The notes: a model not told the origin generated them from the letters alone. A stretch of 64,000 bases of DNA from Phaeobacter italicus (GCF_001258055.1 NZ_CVRM01000011.1:248001-312000), one strand, 5' to 3'; counted from the first letter of the stretch, positions 1 to 9,974 are shown. A program made the numbers and translations.

Positions 1-1
1 G

Positions 2-217
2 TCGCGCCAGCCGGTGCTGGACCATATCGCGCCGCAGCTGCGGTTTGTGCCCCCAAAAGCCAGCTTTCCCGCGCTGCGTCCGATTGGTGCGCTGGACAGG
101 ATTGCTGTCAGCCGGGGTTTGCGGGTGGTCGAAAGCGGTGTCTACCGCGCCCGGCCTGCACATGTTGCCTCGGACCATTTGCCGGTCTGGGCAGACCTTG
201 AGGCCGAGAGCGGCTGA
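2..217 (+). CDS. Endonuclease/exonuclease/phosphatase family protein, C-terminal fragment
   Basis: The reading frame is open from the left edge and ends in TGA at 215-217, so only the last 71 or so residues are present. The ending contains LDRI followed by an ASDHLPVWADLE motif. In the EEP (DNase I-like) fold this SDH-P motif carries the catalytic Asp-His pair near the C-terminus. The substrate cannot be told from this piece. A strong hairpin with a T-run follows directly. The family call is fairly safe; the exact function is unknown. Confidence 0.7.
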   Translation, partial: SRQPVLDHIAPQLRFVPPKASFPALRPIGALDRIAVSRGLRVVESGVYRARPAHVASDHLPVWADLEAESG

Positions 218-249
218 GGGGATGCGCATTGCCCGACAGGACACATGAA

Positions 250-290
250 AACGCCGGGGCGGTCGTATCCACCCCGGCGTTACTGTTTTT
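250..290 (+). terminator. Rho-independent terminator
   Basis: AACGCCGGGG at 250-259 pairs perfectly with CCCCGGCGTT at 272-281. A T-rich tract follows at 284-290. An A-run on the left side lets the same hairpin serve the convergent minus-strand helicase gene. Confidence 0.85.
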
Positions 291-314
291 GTCTGATCCC
301 TTGTGGGACAGGGG

Positions 315-1658
315 TTACTGCGCGCTGCGACGCTGGCCGCCGCCTGCCTTGCCCTTGCCACGGCCCTGACCGCGACCTTGCCCGGCACCCTGTCCGCCAC
401 CTGCACGGCTTTGCTGGCCTGCGCCACCACCACCGCTGCGGCGACGGCGATGACCGCCGGGTTTGCCGCCACCGGGTTTGCCACCGCCACCGCGACGGTT
501 CGCAGGTGCGGTCGGGTCCGGCATCGCCTCCCACGGGCGGCCAGAGGCCACGGGGATGGTGATCTTCATGGTTTTCTGGATCGCTTTCAGTTCGTCCATT
601 TCATCCGGCGCACAGAAGGCCACGGCCTGACCGTCCTTGCCTGCGCGGGCGGTGCGCCCGATGCGGTGGACATAGGCGTCCGGCACGTTGGGCAGTTCGT
701 AGTTGTAGACGAATTTCACGTCCGGGATATCAAGACCACGGGCCGCAACATCGGTTGCCACCAGGATCTTGACCTCGCCGGATTTGAAGGCCGCCAGTGC
801 CCGCTCGCGCTGGCCCTGGGATTTGTTGCCGTGGATGGCAGCGGCGGAAAACCCAGCAGCGGAAAGGGTCTTCATCAGTTTTTCCATGCCGTGTTTGGTG
901 CGGCCAAAGACCAGCGTGCGCTCGTCCTTGTGTTCGGCCAGAAGCTCTTTCAGCAGGGACAGTTTTTCGGCCTTGGCGATGAAATGCACCGATTGGGTGA
1001 TCTTGTCTGCGGCCTTGCCGGGAGGGGAGACCTCGATCCGGACCGGGGCGTTCAGATAGGAATTCGCGATCTCGTTCATCTGCTTGGGCATGGTGGCCGA
1101 GAACAGCATGGTCTGACGTTCCTGCGGCAGCAGGGACGAGATTTTGCGCAGGGCGTGGATAAAGCCGAGGTCCAGCATCTGGTCGGCCTCGTCCAGAACG
1201 AGGAAGTCGCAGGAGCCAAGGTCCAGCGCGCCGCGGTCCAGGATGTCGAGCAGACGGCCCGGTGTGGCGATCAGGATATCGGTGCCGCGCGACAGGCGGG
1301 AGATCTGCGGGTTGATCGAGACGCCGCCAACGACCAGACCGGTCTTGAGCGGGGTGCCTTCGGTCAGGCCCTTGAGCGTGGCGGCAATCTGGTTTGCCAG
1401 CTCGCGGGTCGGTGCCAGCACCAGACCGCGCACGGTCTTGGCGGCGGGCTTGCGGCCGTATTGCATCATCTGCGCAATCAGCGGCACGCCAAAGGCAGCG
1501 GTCTTGCCGGTGCCGGTCTGGGCCAGACCCAGAACGTCCTTGCCATTCAGCGCGTGGGGGATTGCGCGGGCCTGGATCGGGGTGGGCTCTTTGAAGCCCA
1601 TTTCGTCAATGCGGGACAGGAGCTTTTCGGGCAGCCCCATGGTTGAAAATTCAGTCAC
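315..1658 (-). CDS. DEAD/DEAH-box ATP-dependent RNA helicase (RhlE-like)
   Basis: This is a 447-residue superfamily 2 RNA helicase that would unwind RNA duplexes during ribosome assembly or RNA decay. All core motifs are visible: the Q-motif near PTPIQ, Walker A AQTGTGKT at about residues 46-53, PTREL, DEAD at about 156-159, SAT, and the HRIGRTARAG motif VI. The tail of about 60 residues is almost entirely Gly, Arg, Gln and Lys, typical of RNA-binding RhlE-type extensions. I chose the GTG at 1658 because AAGGA lies just upstream; a longer in-frame start at 1691 has no such site. RhlE and SrmB cannot be distinguished here, so no symbol is given. Confidence 0.9.
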   Translation of the reverse strand: MTEFSTMGLPEKLLSRIDEMGFKEPTPIQARAIPHALNGKDVLGLAQTGTGKTAAFGVPLIAQMMQYGRKPAAKTVRGLVLAPTRELANQIAATLKGLTEGTPLKTGLVVGGVSINPQISRLSRGTDILIATPGRLLDILDRGALDLGSCDFLVLDEADQMLDLGFIHALRKISSLLPQERQTMLFSATMPKQMNEIANSYLNAPVRIEVSPPGKAADKITQSVHFIAKAEKLSLLKELLAEHKDERTLVFGRTKHGMEKLMKTLSAAGFSAAAIHGNKSQGQRERALAAFKSGEVKILVATDVAARGLDIPDVKFVYNYELPNVPDAYVHRIGRTARAGKDGQAVAFCAPDEMDELKAIQKTMKITIPVASGRPWEAMPDPTAPANRRGGGGKPGGGKPGGHRRRRSGGGGAGQQSRAGGGQGAGQGRGQGRGKGKAGGGQRRSAQ

Positions 1659-2079
1659 GTATCGTCCTTTCGCAGCCGGAGCGGATGCCACGGCCGGTGC
1701 CGCCCCACAGGTGCGGGCGGTCTGTCGTTGGGGCAGGAACCTCAGGCGGTCTGACAGAATGTCAGCCCGCTGGTCGCTGCGAATGCCCCACGCGTGATAT
1801 TGGGAACGGTGGCATATCCTGTCAGGGGTCGGTGGTGTGCCGCATGGCCGGTCAGCGTCTTGCTGGGTCTCCGGTCATGTCTGCCCCGTCTTCCTTGGGG
1901 GCGGCCCGACGCCCTCTGCTCACGCGGCAGGGAGGGATGCCTGAGCCGCAGATGGCCCTCCTGTGCGGCAAAGTCAATGGTCGTCATGTGCATATTCCTG
2001 CCAAAGTGGTGCGAAAACCCGGTTTGCAGCTGCCGCTGCTTTGTTTAAACAAGAGAGCCATGCTGAAGAAGGGACGGCT
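1659..2079. other. Intergenic region between divergent helicase and fur genes
   Basis: About 420 bases hold the two divergent promoters. A minus-strand frame of 83 codons at 1742-1993 exists, but its composition (Arg/His/Pro-rich) and lack of any recognisable domain make it an unlikely gene. No riboswitch or repeat was recognised. Confidence 0.5.
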
Positions 2080-2493
2080 ATGCGCGAGACGATTATCGCA
2101 CGATGTGAAGCAAAAGGTCTGCGGATGACAGGCCAGCGTCGGGTGATTGCCCGCGTGCTGCAGGAGAGCGAGGATCACCCCGATGTGGAGGAGCTTTATG
2201 CCCGTGCCAGCGCGCTGGACGGCGCGATTTCGCTCGCCACTGTGTACCGGACCGTCAAGCTTTTTGATGAGGCAGGGATTCTGGACCGGCTGGAGTTCGG
2301 GGACGGGCGGGCGCGCTACGAGGATGCCGACCGCGAGCACCACGATCATCTGATCGACATGAACTCGGGCGAGGTGATTGAATTCTGCGACCCCGAAATC
2401 GAAGCGTTGCAGGAAAAGATCGCCGAGAAGCTGGGCTATGAGCTGCGTGGCCACAAGCTGGAGCTCTATGGCGTGCCGGTCAAGAAAAGCTGA
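2080..2493 (+). CDS. fur: Fur-family metal-responsive regulator (Fur/Mur)
   Basis: A 137-residue winged-helix repressor of the Fur superfamily. The N-terminal DNA-binding region contains LRMTGQRRVIARVL and ATVYRTVKLF. The metal site HHDH lies at about residues 87-90 in DREHHDHLIDMNSG. The structural CxxC zinc motif is missing (single Cys near 103), as is common in alphaproteobacterial Fur/Mur proteins. In rhodobacteria this protein often senses manganese (Mur); sequence alone cannot decide between iron and manganese. The start at 2080 is preceded by a purine-rich GAAGAAGGGA. It converges on the FAD oxidoreductase with 7 bases between the stops. Confidence 0.9.
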   Translation: MRETIIARCEAKGLRMTGQRRVIARVLQESEDHPDVEELYARASALDGAISLATVYRTVKLFDEAGILDRLEFGDGRARYEDADREHHDHLIDMNSGEVIEFCDPEIEALQEKIAEKLGYELRGHKLELYGVPVKKS

Positions 2494-2500
2494 TCCGCGC

Positions 2501-3799
2501 CTAGCGCTCGGACCGGGCTGCGCGCCGCTCTCCTGCCGTGCGGACCCTGACGCCCAGATCAAGGAAGGGACGGGGCGGGATCAGGTTGGGCTTTGTCAGC
2601 GCCAGCGCATCTGACAGCAGATCCCCATCCTGACGGCAGGCGAGATCGGCAATCAGCTTGCCCATGATGCTGCCGCGAGACACGCCCGAGGCGTTGTAGC
2701 CACCACACAGGAACAGACCTGGCTGGGTTTCCTCAAAGACCGGTTTTGCGTTGCGGCTGATGCAGATATTGCCGGACCAGGAATAGGCGATGGCGCTGCG
2801 GTCCAGAAAACCAAAGCGTTTTTGCAGCCCGTCCGCGTGGATGTCGATGCGGTCAGACAGCTGCGTCCTGTTGATGCCGCCGGGGCGGTATTCGGCTGTG
2901 TTGCGGATCAGGATCCGGCGGTCCTGTGTCAGCCGCATGGTTGCGCCAAGCGAGCGCGGGCTGAGAATGCCCCAGCTGGCGGGGCGGTTGATGTCCTGTT
3001 CTTCCGCTTCGCTCAGGGGGCGGGTGAGCGATGCGGTCAACGCAAGCGGAAAGACCCGCAGCGATTTCAGGCCAAGGCGGGGAAAGAAGGCATTGACCGC
3101 GACGATCACCTGCGGGGCCGTCACGGTCCCTGTGGTCAGGTCAAGCTGCCAGCCATTCGCGGCCCGGTGGATGCGGCGCACGGGGCTGTTTTCAAAACAT
3201 GCGACAGTGTCCGGCAGGCTGGCCGCGAGCCCCTGCGCCAGCATGGCAGGCTGCAGCAGGGCGCCACCACGGGACAATACGCCAAGACCGTAGAATGATG
3301 TGCCCAGTCTGCTGTGCAGCTCTGGCCCCTCGATGAGGCGAGCGTCAATTCCGAGGCGCTGGAAACTGTCGGCATGCTGGCGCAGCTTTGCGAAGTTTGC
3401 GGGGTCGTGGGCGGCGTGGATGGAGCCTGTGTCCTCCCACTGGCAATCAATCCCGTGGGTCTGGGTCAGCTGGCGCAGTTCTGCGACGCCTGCGTGGTCC
3501 AGCCGGTTCATGGTGCGGTAGCTCTTGAGCCCCTGATCGGTGTGCAGCTGGGCGTGACCGGGGCTTTCGTTTGCGACGGCAAAGCCGGAGTTGCGGGCGC
3601 TGGCGCCTTGAGCGATGCGTTTTCCGTCCAGCAGCAGGATCCGGGCATTGGGGCGCAGGTTCGCCATCTGGCGGGCGGCTGCAAGCCCGGTAAAGCCCCC
3701 GCCGATGATGGCCACATCCGCCTGCTGAGCGCCGCGGAGAATGGGGTGTTGCGGGAGGGCTCCCGCCAGTGCGCTCCAGCCGCAGATATCTTCGACCAT
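2501..3799 (-). CDS. FAD-dependent amine/amino-acid oxidoreductase (DAO family)
   Basis: This 432-residue protein has the dinucleotide-binding motif IIGGGFTGLAAARQ near residue 35, an ARNSGF segment after the second strand, and a C-terminal GLFLCGGYNASGVSRG that closes over FAD. It resembles gamma-glutamylputrescine oxidase/DadA-type flavoproteins, which oxidise the C-N bond of an amine or amino acid to an imine and reduce O2 or quinone. It is a distant relative of the oxidase at 11314-12624. The ATG at 3799 has GAGAG upstream; two upstream in-frame ATGs lack one. It stands alone, convergent with fur, so its substrate is open. Confidence 0.8.
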   Translation of the reverse strand: MVEDICGWSALAGALPQHPILRGAQQADVAIIGGGFTGLAAARQMANLRPNARILLLDGKRIAQGASARNSGFAVANESPGHAQLHTDQGLKSYRTMNRLDHAGVAELRQLTQTHGIDCQWEDTGSIHAAHDPANFAKLRQHADSFQRLGIDARLIEGPELHSRLGTSFYGLGVLSRGGALLQPAMLAQGLAASLPDTVACFENSPVRRIHRAANGWQLDLTTGTVTAPQVIVAVNAFFPRLGLKSLRVFPLALTASLTRPLSEAEEQDINRPASWGILSPRSLGATMRLTQDRRILIRNTAEYRPGGINRTQLSDRIDIHADGLQKRFGFLDRSAIAYSWSGNICISRNAKPVFEETQPGLFLCGGYNASGVSRGSIMGKLIADLACRQDGDLLSDALALTKPNLIPPRPFLDLGVRVRTAGERRAARSER

Positions 3800-4058
3800 G
3801 CCGTCTCTCGTCTTTGTCGCAAATACCATTGCGTTGAATTCCAAATATGAAAATGGCTAGCGGCTTTCGCTGTGAATGCAAGCATTTCTGCTGGATGCCG
3901 GGTGATGTATCAATTTTTGTGATGGTCGGCCCAACAGCATGTCATTGGGGCGTGTCGCAAATGGTGTTGTTTGACGCTGACAGAGCATGTTTGGTGCATC
4001 GGATCCGGGTCGCGCTGCGGCCTGTTGCGACTGCGCCGAGATCAAAGGACCGACCGAC

Positions 4059-4967
4059 ATGAATAACGTTACAGCGATTTTGCTGATCATTGTCTCTATG
4101 GCGGGGTTCACGCTGGAGGATACGGTGATCAAACAACTGGCCAAGACGATGCCGGTTGGCCAGATCCTTGTGATGCTGGGGATCGGCAGTGGCGCGGTAT
4201 TCGTGATCTGGGCCAAGCTGCAGGGCCATCGGGTTCTGGCACGCCACAACTGGCGCTGGCGGCCGGTTCTGCGGGCCTCGACCGAGGCGCTGGCAGCGGT
4301 TTCATTTGCAACAGCTCTGGCAACCGTCGACATCTCTACTGTTGCGGCGGTGTTTCAGGCGATGCCCCTTGCGGTGACAATGGGGGCTGCGCTGTTTCTG
4401 GGCGAAGAGGTCGGCTGGCGGCGCTGGAGTGCGATCCTTGTCGGCTTCCTTGGTGTGTTGATGATCGTGCGGCCCGGCCTTGCCGGGTTTGAACCCAACG
4501 TGCTGCTGGTGCTGGTGGCGGTGGTTGCCGTTGCCGCGCGCGACCTGATGACGCGGGTGATGGACAGCGCGGTGCCCTCGACCGTGGTCAGCTCGCAGGC
4601 GTTTGGCTCTCTGGTGGTGGGGGGGATGGTCATGCTGTGGACCCTGCCGGGAGAGCCCGTGGCGCTGGGCCAGAATGACTGGTTGCTGCTGGCAGCCGGC
4701 ATCGGCTTTGGCGTGCTGGCGTATTCCTGCATCGTCACCGCGACGCGCATTGGTGATGCGGCGGTTGTGACGCCGTTCCGCTATACCCGGCTGGTGTTTT
4801 CGATTGCCGTGGGCGTTGTGATCTTTGGTGAGCAGCCGGATATGATGACGCTGGGCGGATCTGCATTGATCATCGGGTCCGGGCTTTATGCCTTTGTGCG
4901 CGAACGGCGTCTGGCACGGCGCGCGCGGGCGGCACAGATCGGGGCAGAACTGCAGGCCAGCGCCTGA
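4059..4967 (+). CDS. EamA/DMT-superfamily membrane transporter
   Basis: A 302-residue integral membrane protein with about ten hydrophobic helices arranged as two EamA repeats. The first repeat contains the helix pair around FATALATVDISTVAAVFQ, the second ends with FRYTRLVFSIAVGVVIFGEQP, and the tail is Arg-rich and cytoplasmic. DMT permeases export or import metabolites such as amino acids. The substrate cannot be inferred. The start at 4059 follows AAGGA by about 9 bases. An upstream in-frame ATG at 3987 would add a Cys-rich stretch unlike the family and was rejected. Confidence 0.85.
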   Translation: MNNVTAILLIIVSMAGFTLEDTVIKQLAKTMPVGQILVMLGIGSGAVFVIWAKLQGHRVLARHNWRWRPVLRASTEALAAVSFATALATVDISTVAAVFQAMPLAVTMGAALFLGEEVGWRRWSAILVGFLGVLMIVRPGLAGFEPNVLLVLVAVVAVAARDLMTRVMDSAVPSTVVSSQAFGSLVVGGMVMLWTLPGEPVALGQNDWLLLAAGIGFGVLAYSCIVTATRIGDAAVVTPFRYTRLVFSIAVGVVIFGEQPDMMTLGGSALIIGSGLYAFVRERRLARRARAAQIGAELQASA

Positions 4968-5014
4968 ACTGCAACCGATGATCACCCTGTTGGATGGTTG
5001 CGCAAACAGCGCCG

Positions 5015-5057
5015 TGTTAGCCCTAACCCAGTAAAATAAGTGACGTTAGCGATAACG
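5015..5057. promoter_or_regulatory. Two LacI-type palindromic operators upstream of eno
   Basis: Two GTTA-N4-TAAC palindromes lie 29 bases apart centre to centre. TGTTAGCCCTAACC is at 5015-5028 and CGTTAGCGATAACG at 5044-5057; the second is perfect over 14 bases with the central CG typical of LacI-family operators. A possible promoter follows (TTTACT near 5065, CTATGA near 5086). Rhodobacteria have a LacI-family central-carbon regulator (CceR) that controls glycolytic and gluconeogenic genes. Its binding here is an inference from motif shape and gene position. Confidence 0.6.
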
Positions 5058-5124
5058 CTCATGGTTTACTTTTTGCTGGTTGCTGCTATGACGCAGACGA
5101 CATTTGCCAACATCAGGAACCTGA

Positions 5125-6402
<1,278 letters not shown>

Positions 6403-6432
6403 TCTGCTGAGCCTGTTGGGTTCACATTCTGG

Positions 6433-6460
6433 AAAGCCCCGTCATTTTGGCGGGGCTTTT
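6433..6460 (+). terminator. Rho-independent terminator of eno
   Basis: AAAGCCCCG at 6433-6441 pairs with CGGGGCTTT at 6451-6459, with a T-rich 3' side. Confidence 0.85.
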
Positions 6461-6509
6461 ATCTTATCCGCGGTGTAGAGCGGAGATGCCAAGACACAGG
6501 AGCGCCAAT

Positions 6510-6962
6510 ATGAACGAACCATCCCCGGACAATGAGTTTCAGTCGGCGCATGCGGCCTTGCTGATGGCCTCCTTTGAGGCGGCGACCGGGCGGGGGCTGT
6601 TGCCGGGGGCGGATGCGCGGCGGCTTTATCATGCGCCTTTTCCGGTGCTGTCGCATGACACGGCGGCCGATCCTGTGCTGACCTACGGCAATCTTGCGGC
6701 GCAGGCGCTGTGGGAGATGGATTGGGCGCAGCTGACGTCCATGCCTTCGCGGTTGACGGCAGAGCCCGGCCATCGGGGCCAGCGCGATGCGATGTTTGCG
6801 CAGATGCGTGAAAAGGGATGTATCGAGAACTATGCCGGTGTCCGGATCAGCGCGACGGGCAAACGGTTTGAGATCCGCGAGGCCGTGATCTGGCGTCTGG
6901 TGGACGCTGATGGGGTGCTGCGCGGCGAGGCGGCGACCTTTCGGGATTATCTGCCGCTTTGA
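6510..6962 (+). CDS. MEKHLA domain-containing protein
   Basis: A 150-residue protein that consists of little more than one MEKHLA domain, a PAS-like fold first described at the C-terminus of plant HD-ZIP III factors and also found alone in bacteria. Matching segments are ASFEAATGRGLLP, LYHAPFPVLSHDT, DPVLTYGNLAAQALWEMDW, MPSRLTAEP and the closing GEAATFRDYLPL. No enzymatic residues are recognised; a small-molecule or redox sensing role is only an analogy with PAS. AGGAG sits 7 bases before the ATG. It follows the eno terminator and has no operon partner. Confidence 0.8.
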   Translation: MNEPSPDNEFQSAHAALLMASFEAATGRGLLPGADARRLYHAPFPVLSHDTAADPVLTYGNLAAQALWEMDWAQLTSMPSRLTAEPGHRGQRDAMFAQMREKGCIENYAGVRISATGKRFEIREAVIWRLVDADGVLRGEAATFRDYLPL

Positions 6963-7095
6963 CGGGCCAACGCAGGTCTGCGCGGCTGTGGTACGGCCGA
7001 TCTGTGTGATCCCGCTCACAGACACGTGAGGAGGCGGCCCCTATCCTAAGCACAGGTGCCACGGTGGTGGTGCTGGCACAGGAGGGGGAAATATC

Positions 7096-7308
7096 ATGGC
7101 ATATCTGGATCCTTGTGCATCTGCTCGCGATCTGTCCGGGCAGGCCTTGCACGCGGTCTATGTGGTTGCGGCGCTTGGGGTTCTGGCAATTGTTGCAGGC
7201 TGTGCGGACACGGCGCATTACCCGTTGTCGGGGCTTGCGGTGTCGGCCAGTGATCCGGTGCATCAGCTGTCAATGACCGGCGGCACGATGGGAATGGTCG
7301 GCTTTTGA
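7096..7308 (+). CDS. Small hypothetical membrane protein or lipoprotein
   Basis: A 70-codon frame preceded by a very strong ribosome binding site (AGGAGGGG at 7079-7086). It has one hydrophobic segment, VYVVAALGVLAIVAGC, ending in a VAGC sequence that fits a lipobox. The region before that Cys is long (35 residues) and poorly charged for a signal peptide, so a simple membrane anchor is equally possible. I recognise no family. Support rests on the ribosome binding site and the hydrophobic segment. Confidence 0.4.
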   Translation: MAYLDPCASARDLSGQALHAVYVVAALGVLAIVAGCADTAHYPLSGLAVSASDPVHQLSMTGGTMGMVGF

Positions 7309-7827
7309 TCTGAAATCTGCAGCAGGTCGCCCGCGCAAAAGCACCTGAAGGCGCAGGCGACCTGGCTGATTGGCGGGGCCCCCATGCCCCGGCCTGGCCG
7401 CGCGCCTTACTCCCACGGAAAGGCGACTGATGCGGCACGTGTCCGGGCTTTGCCCGGTGGCTACAAATCTGTCGCGCTGTCAGGGTCGCGGCTTCTGCCG
7501 ACGACGTTGCGCTGCCATACCGAATGGCTGCGCGGCTCCACCGTCCCACGGCGTAACTGTCAAAACGCGGCGCCTGCCTGCCCCTGAGACGCGGGGCGGC
7601 GGCGGAAAATCTCCTGCGCCAATCAGGGCGCGTTCATTCGGGATGGCCGACCAGTTTGATGCGGGCAGATCGTCAGGATCCGTGAGGGAGAGACTGCCTG
7701 TCCGGGTGCCGGCGCCATGCTGGTCAGCCACCGCCGATGTGAAGGGGTAACGCGCGTTGTGCCAGGTGGTTCCCGGAGCGCGCGATAAATTACCGTGAAA
7801 GTGAAAAAGTATATCCTTGCCAGACGG
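7309..7827. other. Intergenic region without a convincing gene
   Basis: About 520 bases. There are several hairpins, including AGGTCGCC pairing with GGCGACCT around 7325-7361 and CCGGGC/GCCCGG at 7443-7457. Frames on both strands here are short, Arg/Pro-rich and show no domain. I found no match to known structured RNAs. Confidence 0.4.
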
Positions 7828-8277
7828 TTAGAGGCGTCGGCTCATCACCAGAATATCGGAGTTCGGCTGGAACCGGGCGCGGGCATAGAGGCTGCGGGCC
7901 TTTTCGTTTTCCTGGCTCACCTCAAGATGCAGCGCGGTGATCCCGGCCTCTGCCAAGGTGCGGGGCAGGGCAAAGAGCACCTCGGTTGCGATGCCGCGGC
8001 CGCGCACGGGCGGGCGGATGAACAGCTCGTCGATATAGCCGTCCATGCCGCCAAATTCGACCGACCAGCTAAAGGTGACGACGATATAGCCCACAGGCGC
8101 GCGGGTCGGGCCAATCAGGTAGATCGCGCCATATGGCATGCCCGCCAACAAAGGTTCGACACCGGCGCGGCGGGTGGCATCATCTGAGGTGATCCCCATT
8201 TCGCCGTGAAAGGCAGCGACGAGATCCAGAACGCGATCCAGATCTTCGGGGCGGGCAAGGTGCAGGGCGGCGCTCAT
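7828..8277 (-). CDS. GNAT-family N-acetyltransferase
   Basis: A 149-residue acetyl-CoA-dependent acyltransferase. The central beta strands hold PVGYIVVTF and YIDELFIRPPVRGRGIATEVL, where the RGRGIA loop binds the pyrophosphate of acetyl-CoA. HLEVSQENEKARSLYARARF is the usual C-terminal part. The acceptor is unknown. Its ATG overlaps the TGA of the upstream GrpB-like gene (ATGA), so it is translationally coupled as the last gene of the operon. Confidence 0.85.
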   Translation of the reverse strand: MSAALHLARPEDLDRVLDLVAAFHGEMGITSDDATRRAGVEPLLAGMPYGAIYLIGPTRAPVGYIVVTFSWSVEFGGMDGYIDELFIRPPVRGRGIATEVLFALPRTLAEAGITALHLEVSQENEKARSLYARARFQPNSDILVMSRRL

Positions 8278-8837
8278 GGCGTGTCCTTTTCAGCGGATAG
8301 GGAGGGGGCAGGGCGTTGCCCCAATTGGGTGGCATCAGCCAGGGCGCGGGCTTCGACCTTGGCGATCCAGTCGGATTTGCAGGCACCATAGCCTTCTGCG
8401 TCGCCGGGATGGAGCGCAGCGCATCGCCCCTTGACCGCGCTGTAACCCGCCCGCAGCGCGCCATTGCCCCTGAGAGCATCGCGAAAGGCCAGATGGCGGT
8501 CAATGTCGGGTGCGCCGATGACATAGCAGTGGGCGTGAAACAGGCGCGTGCCGCTTTCCGGGTCATCGCGGCGGCAATACCGCCGCGCGGGCAGGCCATA
8601 AGGGCCCATCCAATCATAGCCCAGGGCCTCTAGCGGGGCGCGGGCCTGCTCCAGTCTTTCTGTGCTGGAAAAGACCGGCAGCATGTCGATGATCGGTTTC
8701 GCGGGCAATCCGGCGACAGCTGTCGAGCCGATGTGATGGATATCGATCAGCCCCTCCACGCCCGCCGCGCGCCAGCGAGTTGCCTCCAGCTCAAACAGCG
8801 CAGGCCAGCCGGGATCGGGGGCGTGGATCTGCGTCAT
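8274..8837 (-). CDS. GrpB/UPF0157 family protein
   Basis: A 187-residue member of the GrpB (UPF0157) family, which has a nucleotidyltransferase-like fold. IHHIGSTAVAGLPAKPIIDMLP is the hallmark, with the GSTA-V-G-K-IID segment near residue 40. HAHCYVIG and HLAFRDALR follow. The biochemical role of the family is not firmly known. ATG 8837 overlaps the stop of the nucleoside hydrolase gene (ATGA at 8834-8837) and the stop overlaps the next start, so all three are coupled. An upstream in-frame start at 8933 would lie inside the hydrolase gene. Confidence 0.85.
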   Translation of the reverse strand: MTQIHAPDPGWPALFELEATRWRAAGVEGLIDIHHIGSTAVAGLPAKPIIDMLPVFSSTERLEQARAPLEALGYDWMGPYGLPARRYCRRDDPESGTRLFHAHCYVIGAPDIDRHLAFRDALRGNGALRAGYSAVKGRCAALHPGDAEGYGACKSDWIAKVEARALADATQLGQRPAPSLSAEKDTP

Positions 8838-9793
8838 AGACGGCCCAGCCGTTCGGTGATCAGTGCGAAAAACCCATCGCTGTCCACATCGCCGATAAAC
8901 AGGGCATTGGCCGCACGGTCCGTCACGCCCCACCAGTCTGCAACGGTCATGCCCAGCGTCAGGTCAGAGGATGTTTCGACCATGACATTGATCCTGCGCC
9001 CCGAAAACAGCTCTGGCTGGATCAGATAGGCGATGACACAGGGGTCGTGCAACGGCCCGCCCTCAGAGCCGTATTTCTCGACATCGAAGCGTTCGAAGAA
9101 ATCCAGCATCTCTGCGGTGAAATGACCGACGCGGGTGTCGAGGGCGCGGATCGCCTCGATCCTTGGGCGCGTGGCCAAGGCCTTGTGCGTCACATCAAGG
9201 GGCATCATGGTGACTGGCACGCCAGAGGTCAGAACGATCTCGGCGGCTTCGGGGTCGACGTAGATGTTGAACTCTGCTGCGGGGGTGATGTTGCCGACCT
9301 CGAAATAGGCGCCGCCCATCAGAACGATTTCCTGCACGCGCTCCACGATGTCGGGCGCCTGTTCAAAGGCGGCTGCGATATTGCTGAGAGGACCAAGAGG
9401 ACAAAGCGTGACCGTGCCTGCAGGTTCGCGGCGCAGGGTGTCGATGATGAAATCGACACCGTTGATTTCCGCCAGCGGCATGGTGGGCTCCCACAGCTCT
9501 GGCCCGTCCAGACCGGTCTTGCCATGGACATGTTCAGCCGTGACAAGCGGGCGGCGCAGCGGGGCATCGCGACCGGCATGGACAGCCACATCAGAGCGGC
9601 CCGCAACCTCGCAGACGCGGCGGGCATTGGTCTGGGTCAGCGCCAGGGGCACATTGCCAGCGACACAGGTAATCCCAAGAAGATCAATCTCTTGCGGGCT
9701 ACCAAGCGCCAGGAGAATGGCAACCGCATCATCCTGTCCGGGATCGGTGTCGATGATGATCTTGCGCGGGCGGCTCTGGCTTTGGTCGCTCAT
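8834..9793 (-). CDS. Inosine/uridine-preferring nucleoside hydrolase
   Basis: A 319-residue hydrolase that cleaves the N-glycosidic bond of ribonucleosides to free base and ribose. The Ca2+-binding N-terminal motif IIDTDPGQDDAVAILLAL is complete, and LMGGAYFEVGNITPAAEFNIYVDPEAA supplies further ribose and metal ligands. HDPCVIAYL near the C-terminus carries the second Asp. The start at 9793 has AAGGA upstream. It heads the operon with the GrpB-like and GNAT genes and links to nucleoside salvage. Confidence 0.92.
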   Translation of the reverse strand: MSDQSQSRPRKIIIDTDPGQDDAVAILLALGSPQEIDLLGITCVAGNVPLALTQTNARRVCEVAGRSDVAVHAGRDAPLRRPLVTAEHVHGKTGLDGPELWEPTMPLAEINGVDFIIDTLRREPAGTVTLCPLGPLSNIAAAFEQAPDIVERVQEIVLMGGAYFEVGNITPAAEFNIYVDPEAAEIVLTSGVPVTMMPLDVTHKALATRPRIEAIRALDTRVGHFTAEMLDFFERFDVEKYGSEGGPLHDPCVIAYLIQPELFSGRRINVMVETSSDLTLGMTVADWWGVTDRAANALFIGDVDSDGFFALITERLGRL

Positions 9794-9907
9794 GGGGGAT
9801 GGTCCTTGATTGGGTATTGCGCGACCCTCGCAAGGGCGGCGGCGGATGTCCAGCGTCGCTGCGGCTGTGGTCGGAATTTCCCCGCTCATGAGCCGGGGGG
9901 CGGATAT

Positions 9908-9939
9908 GAAAATGGCGCCCCTCTGCCGAGGCGCGCCAT
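9908..9939 (-). terminator. Putative terminator of the DegT-family gene
   Basis: ATGGCGC at 9912-9918 pairs with GCGCCAT at 9933-9939. On the minus strand the hairpin is followed by TTTTC. Confidence 0.5.
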
Positions 9940-9974
9940 GGGTTTTCAGCGTCTGGCTGACTGGATGGCTGCGA

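Noticed and set aside
303-1646. Long plus-strand open frame opposite the DEAD-box helicase
   Set aside because: It is the antisense shadow of a clearly conserved gene and shows no domain of its own.
1742-1993. Minus-strand frame of 83 codons before fur
   Set aside because: Arg/His/Pro-rich, no domain, no clear ribosome binding site; treated as intergenic.
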